From the NCBI RefSeq assembly GCF_003990445.1, contig NZ_REEZ01000007.1, forward strand, positions 161,661-225,660: a stretch of 64,000 nt of DNA, written 5' to 3'. This DNA is from Pararhodobacter zhoushanensis (lineage in GTDB: Bacteria > Pseudomonadota > Alphaproteobacteria > Rhodobacterales > Rhodobacteraceae). Numbering within the stretch: the stretch's first letter is position 1; each line of letters begins with the position of its first letter. Under the pieces are notes generated by a model. It was not told the DNA's origin and did no database searches. It saw only the letters and a program-made list of their open reading frames with translations. Made by a program: the position numbers and the translations under genes. This document shows, piece by piece, positions 9,405 through 17,275 of this stretch.

Positions 9405-10388
9405 TTATTGGCCGACAGCGCCGATGGCATCGACCAGCCCGTCAGGCCAGTCCGCCGAATAGGGCGAGTTCATGTAAACCTCGGTCACATGCGCCTGAAA
9501 CGCGGCGTTGTCAGGGACATAGACGTCGATGCCCTGCGCTTCGAATTCGGCTTGCAGGGTCGCTTCCTGATCCAGCGTGATCTGGTCAAGCGCCGCTTCG
9601 AACTGGTTGGCACACATCTGCACGCGCTCTTGCTGCTCGCCGGTCATCGCGTTCCACTTGGACATCGAGATGGTGAATTCGTTCGCCGCGATCAGGTGGT
9701 TGGTCAGCGCGATATGGGTCAGCAGCTCGTCGAAATGCATCGAGCGGGTGGCCGGAAAGCCGTTATCCTGCGCGTCGATGGCATGCGTTTGCAGCGCGGT
9801 GTAAACCTCGGTGAAGGCCACCGGCACCGGGCTTGCCCCCATCGCCTGACCGACGAACTGCCAACCCTCACCACCGGGCATCCGCAGACGGACACCGGCC
9901 AGATCCTCAGGCGTCATGTAGCGGTGGTCGCCGATATACGACAGGTGGCGCGCGCCGATATAGGGGAAGGACAGGAACTTGATGTTGGTCGCGTCCTCGA
10001 CCTGCGCCCACAGATCATCCAGCACGTCGCTGTTATAGACCGCGCGCATGTGCTCATAGTCGCGGAACAGGAACGGCAGACCCAGGACCGAGGTCGCCGG
10101 GACCTGATTGTAAAAGTCAAAGATCGCCAGATTGGCCATGTCCAGATTGCCGCGCTGCATGGCGGTCAGCTCGGTGCCCTGCGCGAACAGAGTCGCGCCG
10201 TGATAGGCTTGGAAGTTGAACTCGTCGCCCAGACAATCGCCGAATTCCGTTTGCAGCAGCTGCGAGCGGATATCGGTGTCGGACACCGTGTCCGAATAGA
10301 TCAGTTCGACCGTTGCCGAGGCGGCGCTGGCACTCAGGGTCGCAGCGGCGGTGCCGCAGGTCAGAAGAGTCTTCAGAGTCAAACGCAT
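9405..10388 (-). CDS. TRAP transporter substrate-binding protein (DctP), probably quinate/shikimate
   Basis: 327 residues. Signal peptide MRLTLKTLLTCGTAAATLSASAASA, then a DctP-type binding fold: ELTAMQRGNLDMA, LGLPFLFRDYEHMRAVY and LRMPGGEGWQFVGQAMGASPVPVAFTEVYTALQT, which is the conserved ligand and helix region; the R of the LRMPGG segment is the usual carboxylate-pairing arginine. GGAGG lies in good position before the start at 10388. Two cysteines flank the C-terminal helix. The ligand is inferred only from the flanking aroE-like and quiC genes. Confidence 0.92.
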   Translation of the reverse strand: MRLTLKTLLTCGTAAATLSASAASATVELIYSDTVSDTDIRSQLLQTEFGDCLGDEFNFQAYHGATLFAQGTELTAMQRGNLDMANLAIFDFYNQVPATSVLGLPFLFRDYEHMRAVYNSDVLDDLWAQVEDATNIKFLSFPYIGARHLSYIGDHRYMTPEDLAGVRLRMPGGEGWQFVGQAMGASPVPVAFTEVYTALQTHAIDAQDNGFPATRSMHFDELLTHIALTNHLIAANEFTISMSKWNAMTGEQQERVQMCANQFEAALDQITLDQEATLQAEFEAQGIDVYVPDNAAFQAHVTEVYMNSPYSADWPDGLVDAIGAVGQ

Positions 10389-10431
10389 AATATCCTCCCA
10401 GTAGCGTTTGGTGCGCCCCGAAGGGTGCAGG

Positions 10432-11307
10432 TCAGGTGAAACTGTCGAATGTGGCGCGCATCCGCGCCGGGTCGGGCTTGCGCCCGGTGAACAGCTCGAA
10501 CGCCAGAACCGCCTGAAAAACGGCCATGCCCGAGCCGTCGATGCCGTGACAGCCCTTGGCGCGGGCCTGTTGCAGGAACGCGGTTTCCAGCGGGAAGTAG
10601 ACGATATCGGCAACCCAGTGGCGCGGCTCGACCAGCGCCATGTCCAGCGGCGTGCCGGGCAGTTTGGCCATGCCCACCGGCGTTGCGTTGACGATGCCGT
10701 CGGCCGCAGCGGCGGCAACGCGCAGATCAGCCGCCAGGCGCACCCGCCCGACCCCCAGCCGCGCGGTAATCGACCCGACCAGCGCCTGGGCGGCAGCGGC
10801 GTCCACGTCCTGCACGAACAGCAGCCCTACGCCCGAGTCGAGCAGCGCATTGGCCACCGCGCCCCCGGCACCGCCCGCGCCCAGCAGCAGCGCGCAACCA
10901 TGCGCCTGCGCGCCGATGTCGCGGCGAAAGCCCTCGGCAAATCCGGCGTAATCGGTGTTGTGTGCCACGCGCCCGTCCGGCCCGAAAACCACGGTGTTGG
11001 TCGCGCCGACCGCCAGCGCCGAAGGCGCGATGCTGTCGACGTGGTCAAGCGCCGCGCGCTTGAACGGAAAGGTCACGTTCACCCCGGCCAGCCCGTCCGC
11101 CTGCGCCTGATCGAGCAGGGCGGCGATGTCGCGCGTCGCCAGCTGATCGGCGTCGATCAACTCATAGCCATAATCCAGCCCCAGCGCGCGGCCTTCCTCG
11201 ATGTGCATGCGTGGCGTGCGCGATGCGCCGATACCGGCCCCGATCAACGCCGCACGCAAGCCCGGACCGGGCGACGCAAGGGTCACAGGTGATGGCGCTG
11301 CGGACAT
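10432..11307 (-). CDS. shikimate/quinate dehydrogenase (AroE family, catabolic context)
   Basis: 291 residues. Substrate-domain motif GAGIGASRTPRMH matches the S-x-S/T-P region of AroE relatives; GVNVTFPFKRA holds the catalytic Lys, HNTDYAGF the catalytic Asp, and GAGGAGGAVA the NAD(P)-binding loop. First gene of the operon with TRAP transporter and quiC, so it probably works in quinate/shikimate breakdown (quinate to 3-dehydroquinate or shikimate to 3-dehydroshikimate) rather than in the chorismate pathway. No dehydroquinase is visible beside it, so shikimate is the more self-contained substrate. Start at 11307 follows GGGAGG at a rather long spacing of about 11 bases; an upstream in-frame ATG at 11355 would place the start inside the promoter. 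Confidence 0.88.
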   Translation of the reverse strand: MSAAPSPVTLASPGPGLRAALIGAGIGASRTPRMHIEEGRALGLDYGYELIDADQLATRDIAALLDQAQADGLAGVNVTFPFKRAALDHVDSIAPSALAVGATNTVVFGPDGRVAHNTDYAGFAEGFRRDIGAQAHGCALLLGAGGAGGAVANALLDSGVGLLFVQDVDAAAAQALVGSITARLGVGRVRLAADLRVAAAAADGIVNATPVGMAKLPGTPLDMALVEPRHWVADIVYFPLETAFLQQARAKGCHGIDGSGMAVFQAVLAFELFTGRKPDPARMRATFDSFT

Positions 11308-11342
11308 GCGGATCGATTCCTCCCTCGGCTCCTGCGGCTCAA

Positions 11343-11374
11343 ATTGTACCGACAAGTTAATTGTGTCAATTGAA
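11343..11374. promoter_or_regulatory. divergent promoter region with palindrome between aroE-like operon and tetR-hydrolase
   Basis: On the minus strand a perfect -35 TTGACA (11364-11369) and a good -10 TACAAT (11343-11348) are separated by 15 bases, slightly short. On the plus strand TTGTGT (11361-11366) and TAGGTT (11384-11389) are 17 apart. Over both -35 boxes sits an imperfect dyad centred on ATTG-TGT-CAAT (11360-11370, extended TTAATTG / CAATTGAA). A TetR-type repressor bound here would block both directions. Read by eye only. Confidence 0.5.
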
Positions 11375-11418
11375 ATGTTCCGCTAGGTTCATTTCCAACG
11401 GAAGAGGAGCACCACCCG

Positions 11419-13044
11419 ATGGGCGAAGGCGTGATGGACGGCGGGCAGGGCCGGCAGCGATGGAAGCAAGATCCTGAGGGGGTTCGCCGCGCGATTCTGG
11501 ATGCGGCGCAGGCTGAATTCGCCCGCCATGGCTATGCCTCGACACGGGTCGAGGATATCGCGGCGCAGACCGCGACCTCCAAGCGTATGATTTATTACTA
11601 TTTCACCGACAAAGAGGGGCTTTACCTGCAAGCGCTTGAATCAGCCTATGCGCAGGTGCGTCAGGGCGAGGCGGCGCTGCGGCTGGACCACTTGCCGCCG
11701 GTGCAGGCGCTTAGAACATTGGTCGAATTCACCTTTGACCACCACCGCGCGCATCCTGATTTCATCCGGCTGGTGATGATCGAAAACGTCCATAACGCCG
11801 ACAATCTGCGCGCTTCGGGTCTGATCGGGCGGGTCAACAAGGGGGCTATCGAGAAACTGGCCGATCTCTTGGCACGGGGGCAGGCGCAGGGCCTGTTCCG
11901 TCCCGATATCCTGCCGTTGGAACTGCACTGGCACATCTCGGCGCTGTCCTTCTTCAATGTTTCCAACCGGCCCAGCTTTACCGAAAGCTTCGGCGATTCC
12001 CTGTTCGCCGAAGCCGGTCAGGCCCGGCTCAAGGCGCAGGCGGTCGAGGCCGTCTTGCGCCTGGTTCAGGCCGGTGCCGACACCCCTACACCCACCCCGG
12101 AGCCCCCTATGCTGAACCCTGAACTCACTGGCTTTCTGACGGCATGGACCGAGAAATGGGCCGCGTTGCCCCCCGGTGCCTCGCCTGCTGACCGGCGCAA
12201 ACGGTTCGAGGTGATCGCCGCCGAAATGCGCCTGCCGACGCCCGAGGATGTCGATTGCGAGACCGAGCACTGGATCGACTCCAAGGCCGGTCCGGTCCGC
12301 GTGCGGGTGTTTCGCCATCGCTCGGGCGGGACGCAGCCGTGCCTGATCTACATGCACGGCGGGGCGTGGATGCAGGGCTCGCCCGAGACGCATTGGGACA
12401 TCACCAGCCGCATCGCCTCGACCAACAGGCAGACGGTGATCAGCGTCGATTACGCGCTGGCACCCGAGCATCCGTTCCCCGCCGCGCTGGATCAATGCGG
12501 GGCGGTGGCGCGCTGGGCGCATGCGACAGCGGGCAGTCTGGGCATCGATCCGGCGCGCATCGCGGTGGGCGGTGACAGCGCGGGCGGCAATCTGGCGGCA
12601 GCGCTGGCGCTGGATCTGCGCGGCTCCGAGGTGCCGCTGATCGCGCAATTGCTGATCTACCCGGCCTGCGATTTCGACAAATCCCGCCCCAGCTATAGCG
12701 AAAACGCCGAAGCGCCGCTGTTGCAGGTCAAGGGCATGGACATGGTCAACGCGATGTATTCACCCGACACCGCGCAGCTGCACACCAACCCCCGCGTCGC
12801 CCCGCTGGTGGCCGCATCGCACGCAGGCCTTCCCCCCGCGTTCATCGCCGTCGCGCAAAACGACCCGCTGCGCGATTCCGGGCTGGCCTATGCCGATGCG
12901 CTGCGCAGCGCGGGTGTGCCGGTCACGCAGGACGACGGCACCGGCCTGATCCACGGCTATCTGCGCGCGATGGAATATTGCGCCGCCAGCCGTACCGCGC
13001 TTGCGGCGATGACCGACTGGCTGGCACAGCAACAGACCGTCTGA
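11419..13044 (+). CDS. TetR-family regulator fused in frame to an HSL-family alpha/beta hydrolase
   Basis: 541 codons with no stop. Residues about 15-65 are a TetR helix-turn-helix (AILDAAQAEFARHGYAST, then DIAAQTATSKRMIYYYF), followed by a normal TetR ligand domain to about 220. A short linker TPTPTPEPP leads to Met231 (base 12109), where a complete 311-residue hormone-sensitive-lipase-type esterase begins: oxyanion motif HGGAW, nucleophile in GGDSAGG, acid in NDPLRDSG and His in IHGY. Met231 has GGAG six bases upstream, so the hydrolase could also be made alone by internal initiation. The gene is divergent from the quinate/shikimate operon and the TetR half probably controls it. The hydrolase might cleave an ester of the same substrate class, which is inference. 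AGGAG precedes the first ATG. Confidence 0.85.
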   Translation: MGEGVMDGGQGRQRWKQDPEGVRRAILDAAQAEFARHGYASTRVEDIAAQTATSKRMIYYYFTDKEGLYLQALESAYAQVRQGEAALRLDHLPPVQALRTLVEFTFDHHRAHPDFIRLVMIENVHNADNLRASGLIGRVNKGAIEKLADLLARGQAQGLFRPDILPLELHWHISALSFFNVSNRPSFTESFGDSLFAEAGQARLKAQAVEAVLRLVQAGADTPTPTPEPPMLNPELTGFLTAWTEKWAALPPGASPADRRKRFEVIAAEMRLPTPEDVDCETEHWIDSKAGPVRVRVFRHRSGGTQPCLIYMHGGAWMQGSPETHWDITSRIASTNRQTVISVDYALAPEHPFPAALDQCGAVARWAHATAGSLGIDPARIAVGGDSAGGNLAAALALDLRGSEVPLIAQLLIYPACDFDKSRPSYSENAEAPLLQVKGMDMVNAMYSPDTAQLHTNPRVAPLVAASHAGLPPAFIAVAQNDPLRDSGLAYADALRSAGVPVTQDDGTGLIHGYLRAMEYCAASRTALAAMTDWLAQQQTV

Positions 13045-13053
13045 GCCCCCAGT

Positions 13054-13088
13054 GGTGACCCGGCAGGCCTTTGGCTTGCCGGGTCGCC
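13054..13088. terminator. bidirectional hairpin between convergent genes
   Basis: GGTGACCCGGCAGGCC - TTT - GGCTTGCCGGGTCGCC forms an almost continuous 16-bp hairpin with two wobble pairs. It lies in the 48-base gap between the end of the fused TetR-hydrolase gene and the end of the TRAP permease gene. There is no U-tract, so it may be a termination or RNA-stabilising hairpin. Confidence 0.6.
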
Positions 13089-13092
13089 GCGC

Positions 13093-15066
13093 TCACTCCG
13101 GCGACTGGGCCAGCGCGTCTGCCAGCGCAATCCGCCGGGCCGCGCTGTAGCGGTGCCAGAACTCCCACCCCAGCAAGACGACGCCCAGCAGCACCCCGAT
13201 GACATCGGTGTAATCCGCCCCGGCAAAGGCGTTATAGGGCACCAGCGCAAGGATGCCGGTGACAAAGAACACCAGCCGGTGCAGCGGGCCCAGCGGGCGC
13301 ACCATGAACCCCACCATCCCGACCGAGCACAGGAACACCCCGAACACGGCGGTTGAGGTGGCCAGCACGATCTCAAGCGGCGCACCCTGCATCACCAGCG
13401 CTGGCGACGACACGAACAGGAACGGCACGATATACGCTGTCCATCCCAGCCGCATCGAATGCAGCGCCGTGCTCAGCGGATCGGCCTTGGCGATGGTCGC
13501 GGCGGCATAGGCGGCCACGGCGACCGGCGGCGTCAGAAAGGACAGCAGGCCGAAATACATCACATACAGATGGGCCGAAATCGGCAGGACTCCCAGCTCG
13601 ACAATCGCCGGGGCAACCAGCGCGGCCAGCAACACATAGACCCCGACCGTCGGCAGACCCATGCCCAGAATGATGCACACCACCGCCGAGATCAGCAGCA
13701 GCAGGAACAGATTGCCTTCGCCGACGGAAACCAGCGTCAACGTCAGGCTGAAGCCCAGACCGGTCAGCGACAGCACGCCGATCACCATACCCGCCCCGGC
13801 GGTGATCACGATGATGTCCAGCGCGCCCAGCCCGGTGCGATAGATCGAGGCGAAAAGGTCAGCGATCTTTGGCCGCTTGCCCTTGTAGCCAAAGGCCAGC
13901 GCCGTCACCAACAGCGCGCCGATGGCGGCGACAACGGCCATCTGCGGCTGCCAGTTGAGTGAGAACAGCGCGTAGATCATCACCACGAAGGGCAGGAAGT
14001 AATGCCAGCCCGCCTTGAGCACCGCGCCCGCGCGGGGCAGCTCGGACGCCGGGATCGCCTTGATCCCGGCCTTGCCCGCGTCCAGATCAATGATGATGAA
14101 CAGCGCCAGATAATACAGGATCGCCGGCACCAGCGCCGCCAGCAGCACCTGCGAGAACGGGATCTGCAGGAACTCGGCGATCAGAAAGGCCGAGGCCCCC
14201 ATTACCGGCGGCATCAATTGCCCGCCGGTCGAGGCCACGGCCTCGATCCCCGCCGCGCGGGCGGGCGAATAGCCTGAGCGTTTCATCCACGGGATCGTAA
14301 TCACCCCCGAGGCCACGACATTCGCCACCGCACTGCCTGACACCGAGCCGAACAGCAGCGAGGCCAGCACGGCGATCTTGGCCGGCCCGCCGCGATAGCG
14401 CCCCATCAGGGCCAGCGACAGGTCGGATAGGAACTCGGCCCCGCCGGTGGCCGACAACAGGCTGCCGAACAGCAGGAACGCGATGATCACGGTGCAGGCC
14501 ACGATGATCGGCAGGCCCAGCATGCCGTTCACGTCGATTGCCAGATAGGCGGTCAGCCGCTCGATATCGGTGGCGCGGCCCTGCAACATGCCGGGCACGA
14601 AATCGCCAAACAGCCCGTAGAGCAGGAACAATACCACGATGATCGGCAGCGCCCAGCCGGTCGAGCGGCGCAGCGCCTCGATGCTCAGCACCAACAGCGC
14701 ACCGCCCGCAATCACCCCGTCGCGCGGGCGCATCAGCACCAGATCCACCAGATTGGGAATCTCGACCGCCAGATAGAGGCCCGCAGCCAGACCGATGGCC
14801 GCCAGCACCCAGTCATGCGGCGGCACGTTGTTGCGCGTGCTGCCGCGCCGGAAGGGAAAATGCAGAAAGGTCAGGGCCAGACACAGCCCCAGCATGCCCG
14901 CAACGAATTGTTGGGTCAGGATATTCAGCCCGACACGGCGGAAAAGATCGGCCCCCCAAAGCAGCGCCGCAATCGTGATCGCCGAGGCGATCACGATCTT
15001 TGTATAACCCACAAAATCACGAGAGACCTGTACGTCACTGTCGCCCATGGTCGGCGTGTCCGCCAT
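13093..15066 (-). CDS. TRAP transporter fused permease (DctQM-type, TAXI system)
   Basis: 657 residues from the ATG at 15066, which has AGGAG eight bases upstream; a GTG at 15099 that overlaps the TAXI stop (GTGA) is a possible longer start. The protein is a fused small plus large permease: an N-terminal four-helix part up to about 150 and a DctM part with FGSVSGSAVANVVASGVITIPWMKRSG and GGQLMPPVMGASAFLIAEFL signatures. A further small C-terminal hydrophobic region follows (SVGMVGFMVRPLGPLHRLVFFV). Such fused permeases pair with TAXI binding proteins, as here. The substrate is unknown; context (acyl-CoA synthetase, GST-like isomerase) hints at an organic acid. Confidence 0.93.
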   Translation of the reverse strand: MADTPTMGDSDVQVSRDFVGYTKIVIASAITIAALLWGADLFRRVGLNILTQQFVAGMLGLCLALTFLHFPFRRGSTRNNVPPHDWVLAAIGLAAGLYLAVEIPNLVDLVLMRPRDGVIAGGALLVLSIEALRRSTGWALPIIVVLFLLYGLFGDFVPGMLQGRATDIERLTAYLAIDVNGMLGLPIIVACTVIIAFLLFGSLLSATGGAEFLSDLSLALMGRYRGGPAKIAVLASLLFGSVSGSAVANVVASGVITIPWMKRSGYSPARAAGIEAVASTGGQLMPPVMGASAFLIAEFLQIPFSQVLLAALVPAILYYLALFIIIDLDAGKAGIKAIPASELPRAGAVLKAGWHYFLPFVVMIYALFSLNWQPQMAVVAAIGALLVTALAFGYKGKRPKIADLFASIYRTGLGALDIIVITAGAGMVIGVLSLTGLGFSLTLTLVSVGEGNLFLLLLISAVVCIILGMGLPTVGVYVLLAALVAPAIVELGVLPISAHLYVMYFGLLSFLTPPVAVAAYAAATIAKADPLSTALHSMRLGWTAYIVPFLFVSSPALVMQGAPLEIVLATSTAVFGVFLCSVGMVGFMVRPLGPLHRLVFFVTGILALVPYNAFAGADYTDVIGVLLGVVLLGWEFWHRYSAARRIALADALAQSPE

Positions 15067-15095
15067 TTCGTGTCTCTCCTGACTCACCGTGTCGC

Positions 15096-16061
15096 TCACT
15101 CGGCTGCGGGCATGATGCCGACTTCGTTAAAGAAGCGGACGGCGCCGGGGTGGTATTCGATGGGAGAAAGCGGTCGCGCCATCATCGCCGGGTCAAAGCC
15201 GCGGAACGCCGGGAAGGTGGCAATCAGCTCGTCCCGGTGCTCGTAAATCGCCTGCGTGACATCGTGGACAATATCGTCCGAGGTGCTGGCGCTGGCGAAC
15301 ATGATCGCGTCGATGGCCAGAATGGTCGTCGGCTCGGTCACGCCGGGCGCGCCCGGCCGCGGGTCGAACTGGCGGAAATAGGCTTGCGGCAGGAATTCAC
15401 GGATCGCGGCCAGTTCCTCGTCCGTGCCGCCAAAGGGCAGCACACGGACGCCACCGACGGCCGCGTCAACTTCGCTGACCTTGGCAGCACCAAGCGCAAA
15501 GAAGAACGCATCCACGCGCCCGGCGGCAAAATCATCCGCGCCGCCGACGGTATTGGCGACCGTGACGCTTTCCACGTCAGCCTCGGTCATGCCGACGCTG
15601 GCATAGATCGCCTCCATCATCGTCGCGGCGATCTGCTGGCTGCTGTAGCCGCCCGGTACGGTGTGGCCGCGCAGATCGGCGATCGAGTGGATGTCCGAAT
15701 CCGCCCGTACGAACATGCCGAACTGCAACGGGAACATCACCCCCAGGGCGCGCAGGCCTTCTTGCGGACGGCCCTCGAAATGCTCGCGCCCCTCCAGCGC
15801 GACCCCCACTTCATGCGCGGTGCCGACGCCGAAGTCGATGTCGCCCTCACTGATCGCCGGGATATAGACATTGGCGCTGGCGAAGGGCTGCAGAATGGCC
15901 CGGATGCCCGCTTCGTCGTTGATGATCTTGGCAACCGCCGTGCCCGCCGAGTGAAACAGCGAGCCGGGTGTTGCGGTCCCGACCGTCACCATTTGTGCAG
16001 ACACCTGCTGCGCCGGAAGCGCGAGCAGCAGCGCCGACAGCGCAAATACTACCGTTTTCAT
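15096..16061 (-). CDS. TAXI family TRAP transporter solute-binding protein
   Basis: 321 residues with signal peptide MKTVVFALSALLLALPAQQVSA. The mature start VTVGTATPGSLFHSAGTAVAKIIND is the hallmark of TAXI proteins, followed by SEGDIDFGVGTAHEV and LRGHTVPGGYSSQQIAATMMEAIYASVGM. A strong AGGAGG stands before the ATG at 16061. It is transcribed with the fused permease. An 18-bp palindrome shared with the lysR-acyl-CoA synthetase intergenic region lies about 150 bases upstream (16213-16230), so it is probably controlled by the adjacent LysR regulator. Confidence 0.93.
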   Translation of the reverse strand: MKTVVFALSALLLALPAQQVSAQMVTVGTATPGSLFHSAGTAVAKIINDEAGIRAILQPFASANVYIPAISEGDIDFGVGTAHEVGVALEGREHFEGRPQEGLRALGVMFPLQFGMFVRADSDIHSIADLRGHTVPGGYSSQQIAATMMEAIYASVGMTEADVESVTVANTVGGADDFAAGRVDAFFFALGAAKVSEVDAAVGGVRVLPFGGTDEELAAIREFLPQAYFRQFDPRPGAPGVTEPTTILAIDAIMFASASTSDDIVHDVTQAIYEHRDELIATFPAFRGFDPAMMARPLSPIEYHPGAVRFFNEVGIMPAAE

Positions 16062-16212
16062 TGTTCCTCCTTCTCGGGTTTCCCGCGCCAGTGATCCAGC
16101 GCCCTCCAAACCCGATTTCCCTGAAGTCCCATGACCCCGAAAGGCCACCTCCAACACCCTCAAGCCTAATACAGCCAGCGTCAGGGTGACTAGCGAGGCT
16201 GGCTGAACAGGG

Positions 16213-16230
16213 TGTTCTTATTTTGGAACA
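16213..16230. promoter_or_regulatory. LysR-type palindrome upstream of TAXI-TRAP genes
   Basis: TGTTCTTATTTTGGAACA: inverted arms TGTTC / GAACA around eight bases. It matches the palindrome at 17176-17193 in 14 of 18 positions, with the same arm spacing. It lies between the lysR stop and the TAXI start. Confidence 0.6.
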
Positions 16231-16240
16231 TGCCGCGCGG

Positions 16241-17137
16241 CTAAGCCTGGGTCTTGAGATGCTCGGTAATCCGGTCCAGCAAGGCCCGCATCTTGCGCGG
16301 CGCATAGCGGCGTTCCAGATAGGTCGCCGAGATCAACAGCGGCGGGCTTGTCCAGGCCAGCGGCAGCCGGATCAAGCGCCCCGCTGCCACGTCCTGCTTG
16401 CACATGATGTCGGGCATCAACCCGATGCCGAGGTCTTGCAGCGCCAGTTCCTGCACCAGCACGGCGTGGTTCACCACGACCCGCGGCGTCAGCGCCACTG
16501 TCGTGCCGTCCGGCAGGCGCATGTCGGGAAACACCCGGTCGCGCTGCTGGTACTGGTGCAGGATGACATCGTGGTTCACCAGATCGTCCAACGTGGCCAG
16601 TGGCCCGCGCTGCGCAAGATAGCCGGGGCTGGCGTAAAAGCTGCGCGGCAACTCGGCCAGCCTGCGCATCGGGTTGTGGGTTTCGGCGGGCAGACCAAAG
16701 TGAATCGCCACGTCAAAAGGCTCTTCCGCCACATCGACAACGCGGTTCTGTGCTTCGATCTCTAACCGCAGGCCGGGGAATTCCTTGGCGAAATCCGCCA
16801 GCGGGTGGCTGATCCAGCTGACAAAAAACACCGGCATGCTGATTCGCAGAACGCCGCTCATCTCTTCCTGCATCTTGGTCGTGTGCAGGTCGGCGTTCTC
16901 CAGCTCCTGCGCGATGCTTTCACAGCGCAGATACAGCGCGTGGCCGATTTCGGTCAGTCCCAGTGCCCGTTGACCCCGCTTCAACAGGGTCGATCCCAAC
17001 TCTTGCTCAAGGGCTGTCAATTTGCGGCTGATGGTGGATTTGGGCATGCCCAACTTGAGCGCTGCCTTGTTGATGCTGCGCGCGTTCACCGTTTCATAAA
17101 ACAAAAGCAACGCATTGAGATCCAGTCGTCGCGTCAT
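16241..17137 (-). CDS. LysR-family transcriptional regulator of the TAXI-TRAP / acyl-CoA synthetase locus
   Basis: 298 residues. N-terminal winged helix-turn-helix: LNALLLFYETVNARSINKAA, LGMPKSTISRKLTALEQELG, TLLKRGQRALGLTEIGHALY. The effector domain is of the AaeR/DsdC-like type (VLRISMPVFFVSWISHPLADF, then FDVAIHFGLPAETHN). The start at 17137 gives the standard LysR opening (MTRRLDLNALL); a start at 17173 would add 12 residues. The gene is divergent from the acyl-CoA synthetase and is upstream of the TAXI-TRAP genes, with a near-identical palindrome on each side. A 14/18 match between those sites supports both as its operators. Confidence 0.9.
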   Translation of the reverse strand: MTRRLDLNALLLFYETVNARSINKAALKLGMPKSTISRKLTALEQELGSTLLKRGQRALGLTEIGHALYLRCESIAQELENADLHTTKMQEEMSGVLRISMPVFFVSWISHPLADFAKEFPGLRLEIEAQNRVVDVAEEPFDVAIHFGLPAETHNPMRRLAELPRSFYASPGYLAQRGPLATLDDLVNHDVILHQYQQRDRVFPDMRLPDGTTVALTPRVVVNHAVLVQELALQDLGIGLMPDIMCKQDVAAGRLIRLPLAWTSPPLLISATYLERRYAPRKMRALLDRITEHLKTQA

Positions 17138-17175
17138 GCCAGATATCCCGCAGTTCCGGCGCTCGGGCCGCATGG

Positions 17176-17193
17176 TGTTCCAATTCTGGAACT
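17176..17193. promoter_or_regulatory. LysR-type palindrome between lysR and acyl-CoA synthetase gene
   Basis: TGTTCCAATTCTGGAACT, with perfect arms GTTCCA / TGGAAC around ATTC. It sits 38 bases upstream of the lysR start, in the divergent gap, in the usual autoregulatory position. Its twin is at 16213-16230. Confidence 0.65.
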
Positions 17194-17275
17194 TAGCGTT
17201 CGCCCCCGCTGTCTAGTCAAGCGGAACCGTGTCCTTATTGTTTGCCGGAACGCTCGACTTACCAAGAAGGCCGCC

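Noticed and set aside
8781-10439. 552-codon plus-strand frame over the TRAP genes
   Set aside because: Antisense shadow of dctQ and dctP; low-complexity Arg/His/Asp-rich product, while the minus-strand proteins have clear family motifs.
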